Notes: a model not told the origin generated them from the letters alone. A DNA stretch of 64,000 bases from Marinobacter sp. F4218 (GCF_019443085.1 NZ_JAHZIL010000003.1:62001-126000); one strand, 5' to 3'; numbered from the stretch's first letter, positions 26,218 through 36,677 are shown. Numbers and translations: made by a program.

Positions 26218-27228
26218 TCACTCTTTGAGGCCGGAGAAATTAATGGGCAGGGATACACCCAGGGAGAAGTCCGGGGCATCCTCGGTCAAACCAATACCAA
26301 GACTGGTATTCACGATGGTGGTGTCGCTGACCCGGGTACCCAGTGACATGCTCAGGAAGCCGGTCATCTGGTCCTGGGCAACGGCCTGATCACCGTTGCT
26401 GAAGGTAAGCACGGTTTCGTCGCTGTAACTGAGCTGTGCGGAAATACTCAGGGAGATGTCGTAGGACAGGGAGTAGGCAAAGCCGGCAGAGCCTGACAGT
26501 CCAAATCCGGGATCAACCTCGGTCAGCAAACGGGCCCCCCTGACCTGATTCAGATCCTCGGCGGGCAGGTTGTAGGTCAGGCTGACCGAACCGAACACCA
26601 CCACGGGATCAAGAACCTTGGAGAGGCTGGTTCCACCGGCCAGAGAGTAATAGCCACTGCCGGTCGAAAGCTGCTCGTTGATGTCGATCTCGTACGGACT
26701 CACGCCAGTTTTTGTGGTGAAGGTTCCGAACAGAGTCGTCGACATCTTGCCGGGTACATAGGCAAACGGCTGCCACCGACCTGTGAAGGAAATGTCGCCG
26801 AAATCGTAGACAGTGAGTTCGTCCTGGGAATCGTACTTCACAACCAACGGAATCCGTGTACCGACGGTCAGGTTGTCCAACAGGCCGTAGTCGTAGGAAA
26901 AGGCATTGGTGAAGTTATGGGTGGCCGAGGGGACCACGTCCAGATTCCTGACCGAGCCGTCGGTGATGGCCAGATCCAGACGTTGGTCGGCCGTATAGGA
27001 ATAATCAAACGAGTAATTGAGGGCGTGAGTGCCTTTTTTCTGTAGCGAGTAATTCTTCTCCGCAGCCTGGAAAACTTCTTCCAGCTGGCGTGAAGAGTCC
27101 TCGTCTCCCTCTTGCTTGGCCAGGGCTTCCCTCGCCTGGTCAACATTGCCTTCCTGCGCCAGGGCCATGCCCGGAAGCAGTCCTGCCGTGGAAACAAGGA
27201 TAAAGCCTCGCACAAACCAACGATTCAT
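26218..27228 (-). CDS. Outer-membrane beta-barrel protein, FapF-like
   Basis: 336 residues with a signal peptide ending at MALA-QEGN. Residues about 25-65 (QAREALAKQEG, SSRQLEEVFQAAEKNY) look like a short helical or coiled-coil region. From about residue 68 alternating beta strands run to the end (LNYSFDYSYTAD, LTVGTRIPLVVKYD, LGVSLPINFSG). An N-terminal helix plus barrel next to a C39 peptidase recalls FapF/FapD of the functional amyloid export system of Pseudomonas. That family link is an inference; it could be another uncharacterised porin. It lies 53 bases after the peptidase gene and 38 before the FadL-type gene. Confidence 0.65.
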   Translation of the reverse strand: MNRWFVRGFILVSTAGLLPGMALAQEGNVDQAREALAKQEGDEDSSRQLEEVFQAAEKNYSLQKKGTHALNYSFDYSYTADQRLDLAITDGSVRNLDVVPSATHNFTNAFSYDYGLLDNLTVGTRIPLVVKYDSQDELTVYDFGDISFTGRWQPFAYVPGKMSTTLFGTFTTKTGVSPYEIDINEQLSTGSGYYSLAGGTSLSKVLDPVVVFGSVSLTYNLPAEDLNQVRGARLLTEVDPGFGLSGSAGFAYSLSYDISLSISAQLSYSDETVLTFSNGDQAVAQDQMTGFLSMSLGTRVSDTTIVNTSLGIGLTEDAPDFSLGVSLPINFSGLKE

Positions 27229-27281
27229 CCTGACTCCCTTATTTTATTTGTAATGTCCTGATCCGGATAACTACCCGGGAA

Positions 27282-28118
27282 TTAGTTGCGACGGTAATGC
27301 AGTTGCTTTCTGGTGTTCTCTACGCTGCCGTCGGGGTTATTCTTCTGGCGTTCCAGGAGGTTCTCGATTCGCCTTTCGGTCGCCTCGTGGAATTCCGGAA
27401 TCCGTTCCAGTGCCAGCAAAGTCATGGTCTGGTCGTCTACAAACCGCAGGTCTTCCTCTTTTAACTCCAGGTTGTCCAGGGGCTTATCACTGCCGGGAAA
27501 CACGATAAACAGAACGTTGTCGTCCCATTTGTCTTCAAACTCCGCCAGCGGAAAGGAGATATTCCCGACCGACGGATCCGCCAGGTACACACGTCCATCC
27601 CGAATGGTCCGAAGAACAACGAAGTGTTTGAAGCCGGCATGGTGGATCGGAACAATGGCCGGGTGGTCGAGATCCTTGAGATCGTCGATCGTTGCCCGGA
27701 ATCCGCCGGAGGGGTATCCAAGTGCGGTCACCAGACGCTTCATGTCCAGCATGGAGAAGGCCCGGCGCTCGACGATCCGCTCACTCTCACCGTAATGAAG
27801 CAGGCCTTCCATCACTTGACGTTCCGACAGGGTCCGCCCCAGATAGAAATTCAGCACCGTTGTCAGTGCCGCGCTCCCGCAACTGTAGTCATAGGCCTGG
27901 CGCACGATGTTCCGATACTTCTGCTCGACCAGCGGCTCCACCCGGATATCGGACCGCAGCCGCACCGGCCCGGAATCAACATCCTGCTCGATGACAACGG
28001 TGCCTTTTTCGAACGGCTCGACCACGGTCGCTTCCTGCACCATGGTGAATGTGAGAATGGATCCGGCGAGCACCAGCAGCATGTCAGAGGAGATCCCTGT
28101 TCTTGTTAGCCATGACAT
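27282..28118 (-). CDS. C39-type cysteine peptidase, single-domain, FapD-like
   Basis: 278 residues; a hydrophobic N-terminus (MLLVLAGSILTF, about 13-24) suggests export or membrane anchoring. The catalytic triad is visible: C80 in YDYSCGSAALTTVLNFYLG, H165 in HHAGFKHFVVLRT and D181 in YLADPSVGNISF. C39 peptidases normally remove double-glycine leaders as part of ABC exporters, but there is no ABC module here. Free-standing C39 domains occur as FapD in amyloid operons. Start uncertain: ATG 28118 or ATG 28082. First gene of the four-gene operon. Confidence 0.8.
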   Translation of the reverse strand: MSWLTRTGISSDMLLVLAGSILTFTMVQEATVVEPFEKGTVVIEQDVDSGPVRLRSDIRVEPLVEQKYRNIVRQAYDYSCGSAALTTVLNFYLGRTLSERQVMEGLLHYGESERIVERRAFSMLDMKRLVTALGYPSGGFRATIDDLKDLDHPAIVPIHHAGFKHFVVLRTIRDGRVYLADPSVGNISFPLAEFEDKWDDNVLFIVFPGSDKPLDNLELKEEDLRFVDDQTMTLLALERIPEFHEATERRIENLLERQKNNPDGSVENTRKQLHYRRN

Positions 28119-28300
28119 TTATCGGGTTACATGTTGTTACGGTAAGATACCGAAAAGCCTGAGCCCTTAAAGATAACTGTGCCTCAAATCTGTCGCTGCA
28201 GAAGAGGCCTCCGGAAACGGATTTGAGAACTGGTTCAAGGCTTTTCCTGAGAGGCAGGCCGTCAAAGCTCTGTTCGGAAGGGAGTCGATGGGAAGCAGCT

Positions 28301-29764
28301 TCAGCTCGTAAACACGAAACCGAGGAGAACGTAGCAAAGCACGGTGACCACCCCGACACCGATCAGGTTTAGTACAAAACCCGCGCTGATCATGTCACCG
28401 ATCTTCAAGTGTCCGGAAGAAAATACAATGGCGTTAGGCGGTGTCGCCACAGGCATCATGAAAGCGCAGCTTGCCGCAACCGCGGCCGGAACGGTCAACA
28501 ACAGTGGCGACACCCCCTGAGACACTGCCAGCGCTCCCAGGAGAGGCAAAAATGCCGCGGCCGTAGCGGTATTGCTGGTCACTTCGGTGAGGAAGATAAT
28601 CACCCCCACCACCAGGGCAATGATGACCACGGGTGGCAGTACACCGGCCACCCCCAGGCTCCCGGCGATCCACTGCGCCAACCCCGAACTGCCAATGACT
28701 CCGGCCATAGCCAGCCCGCCACCAAATAACAGCAGAACGCCCCAGGGAATTCCCCGGGCGGTATCCCAGTCCAGCACAAATACCCGTCGCCGTGAATCGA
28801 CCGGCAGAATAAACATCACGACGGCTGCGGCGATGGCAATCCCCGTGTCACTGAGCCAGGGCATCAGCCCGTGGGAGAGCAACGGGCGGAAAATCCAGGC
28901 GCTCGCAGTCACCACAAACACCAGCCCGACCAGCTTTTCCCCCTTCGTTAACGGACCCAGAGCTGCCAGTTCGTCCCGAATCATCCGGCCACTGTCGCCC
29001 TTTCGGCCAATCCCGAAATCCCGACGGGTCAGCCACCACCAGGCGACCATCAACATTACGACCGTTATCGGAACGCCAAGCAGCATCCATTGTGCAAACC
29101 CCACGGACACCCCCTGGCTCTCACTCAGATAGGCCGCCAGCAAAGCATTGGGCGGCGTACCTATGAGCGTCGCAATGCCGCCGATGCTTGCCGAATAGGC
29201 GATAGCAAGCAGCAACGCGATGGCATACCGGCGAACGCCGTCCGGGTTATCAGTATCCATCATGGCAATCACCGACAGACCGATCGGCAACATCATGATT
29301 GACGTAGCGGTGTTGCTCACCCACATGCTAAGAAAAGCCGTGGCGAGCATAAAGCCACCAATCTGACGCCTGGGCTCGTCGCCCATGGCCTTGAGCGTCA
29401 GCAGCGCAATGCGCCGATGCAAGTTCCAGCGCTGCATCGCCAGGCCGAGGGTGAACCCTCCCAGAAACAGGAAGATGATCGGATGGGCGTATGGGGAAGT
29501 CGCTTCACTGATCGACCCCAGTCCCAGTGCCGGAACCAGAACAATGGGGAGTAATGCTGTTGCAGGAATCGGGATGGCTTCGGTCGACCACCAGGTCGCC
29601 ATCAATAGCATCAGACCAAGGGCCGCCCAGGCATCGGGCCCCATGGTTTGAGGTGGCGGCAAAAGCTGTGTTGCTATCAGGAAGAGCGCGCCAAGCGCCA
29701 ACCCGATGAGCTGGATTTTGGGCAGCCCCGGTGCCCCCTTCGTGGAATCTGTTGCGTCAGTCAT
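28301..29764 (-). CDS. DASS-family sodium/dicarboxylate symporter
   Basis: 487 residues from ATG 29764; the longer frame upstream has no ribosome site and overlaps the neighbour. About 11-12 membrane helices are present. The signatures NTATSIMMLPIGLSVIA (near 140) and TEVTSNTATAAAFLPLLGALA (near 400) carry the SNT sodium/carboxylate motifs of the DASS (SLC13) family. Likely substrates are succinate, fumarate, malate or similar. It follows the DUF2238 gene by 32 bases. Confidence 0.9.
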   Translation of the reverse strand: MTDATDSTKGAPGLPKIQLIGLALGALFLIATQLLPPPQTMGPDAWAALGLMLLMATWWSTEAIPIPATALLPIVLVPALGLGSISEATSPYAHPIIFLFLGGFTLGLAMQRWNLHRRIALLTLKAMGDEPRRQIGGFMLATAFLSMWVSNTATSIMMLPIGLSVIAMMDTDNPDGVRRYAIALLLAIAYSASIGGIATLIGTPPNALLAAYLSESQGVSVGFAQWMLLGVPITVVMLMVAWWWLTRRDFGIGRKGDSGRMIRDELAALGPLTKGEKLVGLVFVVTASAWIFRPLLSHGLMPWLSDTGIAIAAAVVMFILPVDSRRRVFVLDWDTARGIPWGVLLLFGGGLAMAGVIGSSGLAQWIAGSLGVAGVLPPVVIIALVVGVIIFLTEVTSNTATAAAFLPLLGALAVSQGVSPLLLTVPAAVAASCAFMMPVATPPNAIVFSSGHLKIGDMISAGFVLNLIGVGVVTVLCYVLLGFVFTS

Positions 29765-29796
29765 GGCAAACGGACCAATCGAGCGAACAGGCCGGA

Positions 29797-30414
29797 TCAG
29801 CGCCGGCCAAGCGCCGCGATCTGACGGTCCTGAAGCTTTCCCAGTGTCAATAAGGCAAGGATGGCGCCAGCCAGTGCCCAGGCCATGTCGGACTGGGTGT
29901 CCCACACGTAGCCCTGAGTCCCGAGAAAGGATTCGGCCGCTTCCTCACTTGCCAGCGCAACCCACCACTCGATCAGTTCATAGAATGCACTGAACGCCAG
30001 GCAAAAACAGACTACAAAGAAAGCCCGCCAGCCACTCCTGGCGAACACCTCCAGCCGGATAACCAGCTCCCGGGCAACCAGGGCCGGGACGAAGCCCTGA
30101 GCGAAATGCCCCAACTTGTCATAGTTGTTCCGCTCCCAACCAAACCAGTCACCAAACCAGTCGAACAGGGGCACCTCGGCATAGGTGTAGTGCCCTCCCA
30201 CCATGAGAATGACCGCGTGAACCAGAATCAACCAGTACAGCATTGGCGTAAGCGGAAAACGGACAACGCACCAGGCCACCAGTAACAAACCAATGACCGC
30301 CGGGAGCACCTCAAGAACCCACGTGGCGCGGTCCCTGGGCCCGATCCCGGACCAGATCAGGACTGCCAGAAACACCAGGGTCCAGACCAGAGCTGCTACC
30401 GGTATTCGTGCCAT
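29797..30414 (-). CDS. DUF2238 (YjdF-like) inner-membrane protein
   Basis: I chose ATG 30414 (MARIPVAAL) because AGGAAGG lies just upstream; an earlier ATG at 30456 is less likely. 205 residues with about six membrane helices. The family signature is GGHYTYAEVPLFDW followed by NNYDKLGHFAQGFVPAL and FYELIEWWVALASEEAAESFLGTQGYVWDTQSDM. The conserved acidic residues and histidines suggest metal or substrate contacts, but the family has no established function. Confidence 0.85.
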   Translation of the reverse strand: MARIPVAALVWTLVFLAVLIWSGIGPRDRATWVLEVLPAVIGLLLVAWCVVRFPLTPMLYWLILVHAVILMVGGHYTYAEVPLFDWFGDWFGWERNNYDKLGHFAQGFVPALVARELVIRLEVFARSGWRAFFVVCFCLAFSAFYELIEWWVALASEEAAESFLGTQGYVWDTQSDMAWALAGAILALLTLGKLQDRQIAALGRR

Positions 30415-30478
30415 TCCATCCTTCCTGTTGTCTGTCCATTCGGTTTCTTGGTTCATAGCAAAGGCGCCATTATCACAA

Positions 30479-32224
30479 TCAGTCCGTCGTGGTGGGCAGG
30501 AACCTGCCAAAACCGGTTTCCCTGCCCAGGGCCGGCTCGATCTGTTCATCCGTGACCGCGGGGCGACCATTGATCAGCACATGCTTCACGCACCCCGGCA
30601 CCCGGTTGACCATCCGTTCCAGCCCGAAACTCTCCATCTCCGCCCAACTGACCTGCTCCAGATCCTGACTCAGGCCCTCGGGGTCAAGGATGGTAATGTC
30701 GGCGCGGTCCCCCTCCCGGATATGGCCGGCCTCAATGCCCAGCCAATCGGCCTGCTCCCCGGTCAGCCGGTGCACGGCGCGTTCCAGAGACATTACCGGC
30801 TGGCCCTGTTGATGGCTTTTCTGAACGAGTTTCAGGAACCGCAGAGGCAGGTTGTAGAAAGCCATGTTGCGGATGTGGGCACCGGCGTCAGAGAACGTAA
30901 TCAGGGCGTGGGGATTTTTCACCATTTGCCGAAGCCGGTCCTCGCGATGATTGCCCACCACCGTAAACCATCGCAATGCCCGACCGTGGGCGACGACCAT
31001 ATCCAGGAAAAAGTCGACCACATGGATTCCGCGTTCGTCCGCCAGTTCGGCGAAGTTCCGACCGATCAGGGAGGGATCCGGGCACCCCAGGACAATGGCG
31101 TCTCCGAAGTCTCTCTGCCAGACCCGGGGCGACAGCTTCTCCTTGTAAAACTTGCGAAAGGTGCGCCGGTACTCCTCGTCTTTCAGCAACTCATTGCGTT
31201 CAAGCTGGTCACGGACATCCAGTGCCATTTCTCCGGCCCCGAATTCTTCGAACAACACGATGTCCATGCCGTCAGCATAGATTGCAAAGGGCGTTGGCAG
31301 AAGCTGCCAGCGGAAATTGCCTCGGAAGGCATTGGCGAGCCAGCCCACAAGATTGGCCATGGGCCGAACCGTGGGATTTCCCTTGAGATCGATCATCGCG
31401 ATCAGGGTGGTTTTCAAGGGTTTCCGGAACCAGCCCAGGGTTTCCTTGAGATACTGGGTTACCTGAAGCGGATTCGCAGCGTTGGGCGCTCCCTGGTGCA
31501 CGCGTCCGTAGCGGCGCAGCAGCCGGTTCAGGCGGCTGACCTCACGCCAGCGCGCATAGGTGCTGGGCAGGCTCTTGGACCATTCCCGGTCGCCATCCAC
31601 CTTGTCCCATTTCAGGCACATGGTCGACAGACCCAGGAACCCCACCTGTAACGCCTCCTCCAGCAGCTGCTCCATACGCCCCAGTTCCTCCGGGGTTGGC
31701 TTGATGCGTCGATCCGTCGCGCGGTGAAGCCCCATGACACCGACACGCAGATCGCTGTGTCCGAGAAAACTGATGACATTGGGCCCCAGCGGATGGTCGC
31801 GAAGAAAGCTCAGCCAACCGGAGGGCGTACGCCAGCTCTTATGCTGTTGCAGAATCGGGAGGACTTTCTCCCGCGGCACCGTCTCCACGCGGGTGAAAAT
31901 GTCCGAGGCATCTTCGGCATCCGAGCACACCATGCTCAGGGAACAGCTGCCGATCAATACCGTGGTGACCCCGTGACGCACGGATTCGGACAGCGAGGGG
32001 GCGACAATCAGTTCCGCATCATAGTGGGTGTGGGTATCAAGGAATCCCGGTGTAACCCAACACCCCTCGGCGTTGATCACCCGATCCGCCAGGCTGGTGT
32101 CGGGTTCGGAATTGAAGACCCGCTCGATTTGCCCGTCGCGAACGGCCACATGGGCGATGCGGGATGGCCCGCCGGTCCCATCAAAATAGCGGCCACCGAT
32201 GATAAGCGTGTCATACCGGTTCAT
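30479..32224 (-). CDS. Amidohydrolase, N-acyl-D-amino-acid deacylase family
   Basis: 581 residues of the amidohydrolase superfamily (amidohydro_3). An N-terminal composite beta sandwich (MNRYDTLIIGGRYFDGTGGP) leads to the metal site FLDTHTHYDAE (H65, H67, D69). The C-terminus (DRADITILDPEGL, KHVLINGRPAVTDEQI) closes the same sandwich. D-aminoacylases have this architecture and length, but several related enzymes with other substrates do too, so the reaction is only probable. It sits 87 bases after the HlyD-type gene. Confidence 0.82.
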   Translation of the reverse strand: MNRYDTLIIGGRYFDGTGGPSRIAHVAVRDGQIERVFNSEPDTSLADRVINAEGCWVTPGFLDTHTHYDAELIVAPSLSESVRHGVTTVLIGSCSLSMVCSDAEDASDIFTRVETVPREKVLPILQQHKSWRTPSGWLSFLRDHPLGPNVISFLGHSDLRVGVMGLHRATDRRIKPTPEELGRMEQLLEEALQVGFLGLSTMCLKWDKVDGDREWSKSLPSTYARWREVSRLNRLLRRYGRVHQGAPNAANPLQVTQYLKETLGWFRKPLKTTLIAMIDLKGNPTVRPMANLVGWLANAFRGNFRWQLLPTPFAIYADGMDIVLFEEFGAGEMALDVRDQLERNELLKDEEYRRTFRKFYKEKLSPRVWQRDFGDAIVLGCPDPSLIGRNFAELADERGIHVVDFFLDMVVAHGRALRWFTVVGNHREDRLRQMVKNPHALITFSDAGAHIRNMAFYNLPLRFLKLVQKSHQQGQPVMSLERAVHRLTGEQADWLGIEAGHIREGDRADITILDPEGLSQDLEQVSWAEMESFGLERMVNRVPGCVKHVLINGRPAVTDEQIEPALGRETGFGRFLPTTTD

Positions 32225-32311
32225 GGAGACTGACTCCTGTCATGTTGTTCTTCTGCGGAAACAGTCTAGCCAGACCCGCCCGACATTGCTTCGTTTTACC
32301 ATCGCCAACAG

Positions 32312-33517
32312 CTACCGAATCCGAATCCGCCCGCCATCCTCCAGTTGCCGGTCCGGATGACGAACCACCTCGTCACCCTCAGCCAGACCCTCCTTCACAA
32401 CGGTGTAAAGGCCGTTGCTACGGCCGGTAACGATCGGTGTCAGCCTGGCCCTGTCCTCGACCGCCTGGAAAACGTGACGCCCCCCCTCATGGTCGAAGAT
32501 GGCCGAAGCAGGAATCCGCAACACGTCATCGGCCTCCCAGAGAATAAACGTGGCGTCCACCCGATACCCGTCACCGAGCATCTTCCACTCGTCCACCGGG
32601 CTTACAATATCCGCCACCACCTGAACCCTCTGCTCTTCGACACCCAGGGCCGAAATATCCTCAAACCCAACCGGTTCAACCCTTCTCACCGTGGCGTCAA
32701 GTGTCGTTCCACCCCAACCGGTCAGCCTGGTCCTGACCCCGGGTGTCAATTTGACCGCATCGAAACTCAGAACGTCCACCACCACTTCCAGTGCGCCCGG
32801 ATCTCCCACTTCCAGGATTGCCTCGCCCGCCTGTATCACGCCTTCACTCTTGCGGACAATATCCAGAATGGCACCGTTGACCGGTGATCTGACCTCAACA
32901 CGCTCAATGACGCCATTCCCGGTTTTTCGGGCAGCGGACACCTCAAGCCGTGTGCGTGCCGCGCTCAGCTCGTGGGCCATGACCTCCTCGTCAAACCGGG
33001 CGGACCTTAGAATCGCCTGGGCGCGCTCGTCAGCCGCTTCGGCCTGTTGAAGGCGATCCTCCGAGACAAAATGATTGCTGCTGAGCGCCTGCAATCTTGT
33101 CAATTCCCTGGCGGCAAAGACCGCCTCGGCCTCAGCGGCCGCCACTTTCTGGCGGGCTGAATTGAGGGCAGATCGCGCGGCTCCGACCCGGGCCTCGGCC
33201 TCCGCCCTGCTGCGCGCATCCAGGACACTGGCCGGCATCGGATCCACCTCGGTCAACAGTTGGCCGGGCGTCACGGGATCGCCCACGTCGAGCGACACCC
33301 GATGCAGATAACCAGCAACCGGAGAGGAAACCAGGTAGCGGTCCTTCACCCGGGTCTTACCTTCCTCGGTGATCGAGACTTCCATTTCACCCCGTTCTGT
33401 CGGCGCCAGATCAACCCAGACCGGATCCGGCCGCAGGGTGAAGTACACCGCCCCAACGACCAGGACGGAGAACAGCCCCCAGAAAATCCACTTACCTGCA
33501 GAACGCTTTTCTGTCAT
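32312..33517 (-). CDS. HlyD-type periplasmic adaptor of an ABC exporter
   Basis: 401 residues. One N-terminal membrane helix (about 10-27), a lipoyl-like half-motif (VSSPVAGYLHRVSLDVGDPVTPGQ), a long alanine-rich coiled-coil hairpin (about 95-205), then the second half (VRSPVNGAILDIVRKSEGVIQAGE) and beta-barrel and proximal domains. This is the membrane fusion protein layout of MacA/DevB-like exporters. It follows the permease gene by 51 bases, so the two act together; the outer-membrane channel is not in the window. Confidence 0.9.
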   Translation of the reverse strand: MTEKRSAGKWIFWGLFSVLVVGAVYFTLRPDPVWVDLAPTERGEMEVSITEEGKTRVKDRYLVSSPVAGYLHRVSLDVGDPVTPGQLLTEVDPMPASVLDARSRAEAEARVGAARSALNSARQKVAAAEAEAVFAARELTRLQALSSNHFVSEDRLQQAEAADERAQAILRSARFDEEVMAHELSAARTRLEVSAARKTGNGVIERVEVRSPVNGAILDIVRKSEGVIQAGEAILEVGDPGALEVVVDVLSFDAVKLTPGVRTRLTGWGGTTLDATVRRVEPVGFEDISALGVEEQRVQVVADIVSPVDEWKMLGDGYRVDATFILWEADDVLRIPASAIFDHEGGRHVFQAVEDRARLTPIVTGRSNGLYTVVKEGLAEGDEVVRHPDRQLEDGGRIRIR

Positions 33518-33568
33518 AACCCGTTTCCCGATTCGCTCCGATCCGAGAATCCGGACCGGCGAGCTTCA

Positions 33569-35935
33569 TCACTCCCTGGTTTTCAACACCGCCACCAGAT
33601 CCAGTTTCTTGAGACGCCACCAGGCAACCATGCCCGATGCCAGGGCCGACAACAGCACGACCGACGCTGACATCGCCAGAGTCTGGGTCGTGATGGTCAG
33701 AGGCACCCGGTACAGCTCAGTCTGCAGCGCGGTAATAAGCAGAAACGCCAGTACATGCCCGATCAGCCAGCCGAACACGATGCCGGTTACCAACAGCAGC
33801 GCCATTTCGCCAAAGAGGATGTGGGCAATCTCGTTATGGGTGTACCCCAATACCCGAAGACTAGCCAATTCCCGGCCTTTTTCCGCCAGCGATATGCGGA
33901 TCGTGTTGTAGATCACGCCGAATGCGATGATTGCACCCAACAGGCTGTTGAAAAACGTAAAGGTGAGAAAGGTTTGCGCCATCGTCTCGTAGAAACTGTC
34001 GAGCATGGCCTGCCGGATGCCTATACCGAGCACGCCCGGCGTTTCCCGGAGTTGCCGATACACGGTATCTTCAAGAGCAGGATCCACATTCAATAGGGCC
34101 TGGTTGATCAGTGGCCCATCTCCCAAGACCCGATTCAGGGCATCGAGCCTCATGTAGGCGCCCACGCCGAGGAACTCGCTGGTGGTTCCGGCCACCGGCA
34201 CAGACAGGGTTCGGCGGTCGCCTTCGAGAATCTCAACCGTGAGGTTCTCGCCTGCAGACACCCCAAGCTCGCTGGCAAGAAAGTCCGTCAGAAGAAGGCC
34301 GTCGGCGGGCAGGCTCACAGTCTCCAGATCCTTGTCGACAACAAACTGAAGCGCGGCGTCCCCGGGGATTCCGATCAAAGCACTGCGCCACTCCCGGTGC
34401 CCGTTGACCAACCTTGCGGCGACCGAGCGACGCCCTTCGACAAAACGGACCCCTGGCTGGCGCTGCAACCCGAACAGAGCCGCGGCGTTGACCGGCTCGA
34501 TCAGGGTAGCCGTCAGGTCCTGTTGCTGCACCCTCGCAAACTCGGTCTGCACCATGAGCTGGACCGAATCGAACTGAAAGTTTCCAACCATGATGATCGC
34601 CGTGGACATCGCCACCCCGATCATCGACAGGAAGGCGCGGAGAGGTCGCCGGGTCGTCTGCCGGACAATCATTCGGGAGGGTTGGCTAAACCGTATTGCG
34701 GACAGCCACTTTTCCGCCCGAGTGATCCGGAATTTCGCGGGCCCTTCCGGTCGCATGGCTTCCGCTGGCGCCATCGAGGCCGCCGAACGGATGGCACGCC
34801 AGCCTCCCAGCCAGGCGACCACGACGGTGATCATGGCCAGCATCACAAGCCAGGCCGGATCGAGCCGGAACAATAGCCCCGGAAACCGGTAGAATTCCAT
34901 GTACAGCTCACCCAGGCCCCTCCCCAGCCAGACTCCAAAGCCAATACCGAGTACAAGGCCCATGGCGGCTATGGTCAACACGAGCTGGCTGTAATGCCAG
35001 GCTATTTGGCGGTTGTCGTAACCGAAGGCTTTCAGCACCGCAATGATGTCTCTCTGGGTGCTCACCAGGCGACTTATGACTACGTTGAGAAGAAACATGG
35101 CAACGCTCATGAAGATCAGGGGGAAGACTGTCGCCATGATCTTGAGCTGGTCCAGTTCATCACTGAGAAATCGGTGTGAGAACTGATCTTCCCGGGCGTA
35201 AGCCCCGGTGGCCCCGTACCGGTCCAGCAACCGGTCAAGTGCGTCGATCACCGACGCCACCGGGTAGCCGGGTTCGACCCTGACCACCACGCTGTTGAGA
35301 GCGCCCCGCATGTCCATTGCCGCCGCCAGTGATTCCGAACTCAACCAGAGTACGCCATAGCGTTCAAAATCCGGAAGCATAGCGCCCGGTGGAATCACAT
35401 AAATGAATTCCGGCGACTCCACGATACCGGTGAGTGTCAGCGTCTGCTGGCGCCCATTGATGATGGCCGAGAACCGATCACCGGGTAACAGACCGTGGGC
35501 CTCGGCAAATGCACCCACGGTAGCGACCTCTCCGGTCCTGCCGGGGGCCGGTAAACGGCCTTCCCGGACAAACAGACGATTGACCTCGGGTTGCCCTTCG
35601 ACGGGCAGGGACAACACCCGGGCAGAAACCGGGTCAGTGAACCCGGGCATTTCCAGCTTCGCCGCCCCCTCAACCCGACCCGTGAGCCGGCTGACTCCGG
35701 GAATCGCCGCCACCTGCGTCAGCACATGCTCCGGGGCGCGCTTCACCGAGGCGAACACCTCGGCAAACTGGAACTGCTCGTAGTACTGGCCGCGAGTGGC
35801 AGACAGTGAGGAATAGGCCACCAGCGACATCACGCACACGGCGACGCCACCGGCAATCACCAGAGCGATGGCAAATACCTGCCCCCTCATCTGCCAGAGT
35901 TCCCGGCGTACCTTGGTCGCCAACGCGGAAGTCAT
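33569..35935 (-). CDS. FtsX-family ABC transporter permease
   Basis: 788 residues, the size of the long permeases that carry two FtsX-type cores. A first helix (about 15-38) is followed by a large periplasmic domain, three helices (about 265-380), a second helix and periplasmic domain (about 430-640), and three terminal helices (about 650-770). The segment [25 protein letters not shown] is the typical FtsX coupling region. It begins four bases after the ATPase gene. Substrate unknown; MacB-like exporters move lipids, peptides or lipoproteins. Confidence 0.88.
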   Translation of the reverse strand: MTSALATKVRRELWQMRGQVFAIALVIAGGVAVCVMSLVAYSSLSATRGQYYEQFQFAEVFASVKRAPEHVLTQVAAIPGVSRLTGRVEGAAKLEMPGFTDPVSARVLSLPVEGQPEVNRLFVREGRLPAPGRTGEVATVGAFAEAHGLLPGDRFSAIINGRQQTLTLTGIVESPEFIYVIPPGAMLPDFERYGVLWLSSESLAAAMDMRGALNSVVVRVEPGYPVASVIDALDRLLDRYGATGAYAREDQFSHRFLSDELDQLKIMATVFPLIFMSVAMFLLNVVISRLVSTQRDIIAVLKAFGYDNRQIAWHYSQLVLTIAAMGLVLGIGFGVWLGRGLGELYMEFYRFPGLLFRLDPAWLVMLAMITVVVAWLGGWRAIRSAASMAPAEAMRPEGPAKFRITRAEKWLSAIRFSQPSRMIVRQTTRRPLRAFLSMIGVAMSTAIIMVGNFQFDSVQLMVQTEFARVQQQDLTATLIEPVNAAALFGLQRQPGVRFVEGRRSVAARLVNGHREWRSALIGIPGDAALQFVVDKDLETVSLPADGLLLTDFLASELGVSAGENLTVEILEGDRRTLSVPVAGTTSEFLGVGAYMRLDALNRVLGDGPLINQALLNVDPALEDTVYRQLRETPGVLGIGIRQAMLDSFYETMAQTFLTFTFFNSLLGAIIAFGVIYNTIRISLAEKGRELASLRVLGYTHNEIAHILFGEMALLLVTGIVFGWLIGHVLAFLLITALQTELYRVPLTITTQTLAMSASVVLLSALASGMVAWWRLKKLDLVAVLKTRE

Positions 35936-35939
35936 CGCC

Positions 35940-36650
35940 CTACCAGCTCAGGGTGTGTGGTGGCTGGCGTTCACTGTTCCGCCGTTCACCACTGATGTTG
36001 CCATCGGACAGGGTAATCACCCGGTCCGCCATACCGGCAATCGACGCATTGTGGGTGATAATGACGGTCGTGGTCCCGGTTTCCCGGTTGGCACTTTCCA
36101 GCGCCTCCAGCACGAGAATGCCGGTCTGCGAGTCCAGGGCTCCGGTTGGCTCATCACACAGAAGTACGTCCGGGCGCTTGGCAACGGCCCGGGCAATGGC
36201 GACCCGTTGTTGTTCCCCGCCGGACAGCTGGGCGGGAAAATGATGCATTCGGTCCCGCAGGCCCACGAGATCCAATGCAGCCTCGGGGGTCATGGGCCGT
36301 GTCGCAATCTCAGTGACGACGGCGACATTCTCCCACGCTGTGAGACTGGGAATGAGATTATAGAACTGGAATACGAAACCAACGTGGTCACGCCGGTAAT
36401 GTGTGAGTTCACGATCCCCGGCGTTGTTCAGATCAACGTCCCGGTACCGGACCTCCCCAGAGGTCGGCACATCCAGGCCACCGAGAATGTTGACCAGCGT
36501 GGATTTACCCGAACCCGATGCCCCCAGCATAACGACCAGTTCCCCGGCGTAGAGATCCAGATCAACCCCGCGCAAGGCATGGACCTGAACCTCGCCCAGA
36601 TCATAGGATTTGGTCAGGCCCCGGGTGTGAAATACAGGTTGCGGATCCAT
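35940..36650 (-). CDS. ABC transporter ATPase, LolD/MacB type
   Basis: 236 residues. Walker [10 protein letters not shown] (43-51), signature [14 protein letters not shown], Walker [13 protein letters not shown] and the H-loop in TTVIITHN are all present. The sequence around the signature ([16 protein letters not shown]) is typical of the LolD/MacB/FtsE group. First gene of the exporter operon ATPase-permease-HlyD; the permease follows after four bases. Confidence 0.93.
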   Translation of the reverse strand: MDPQPVFHTRGLTKSYDLGEVQVHALRGVDLDLYAGELVVMLGASGSGKSTLVNILGGLDVPTSGEVRYRDVDLNNAGDRELTHYRRDHVGFVFQFYNLIPSLTAWENVAVVTEIATRPMTPEAALDLVGLRDRMHHFPAQLSGGEQQRVAIARAVAKRPDVLLCDEPTGALDSQTGILVLEALESANRETGTTTVIITHNASIAGMADRVITLSDGNISGERRNSERQPPHTLSW

Positions 36651-36677
36651 CAGTACCGTCCCTGGTCCCGATGTCGG

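Noticed and set aside
28084..28359. A 91-codon minus-strand frame that could have been a leader peptide or fibre subunit for the C39 operon
   Set aside because: It overlaps the DASS gene end and the peptidase start in another frame, lacks a ribosome site and contains no usable double-glycine leader near its start or amyloid-like repeat.
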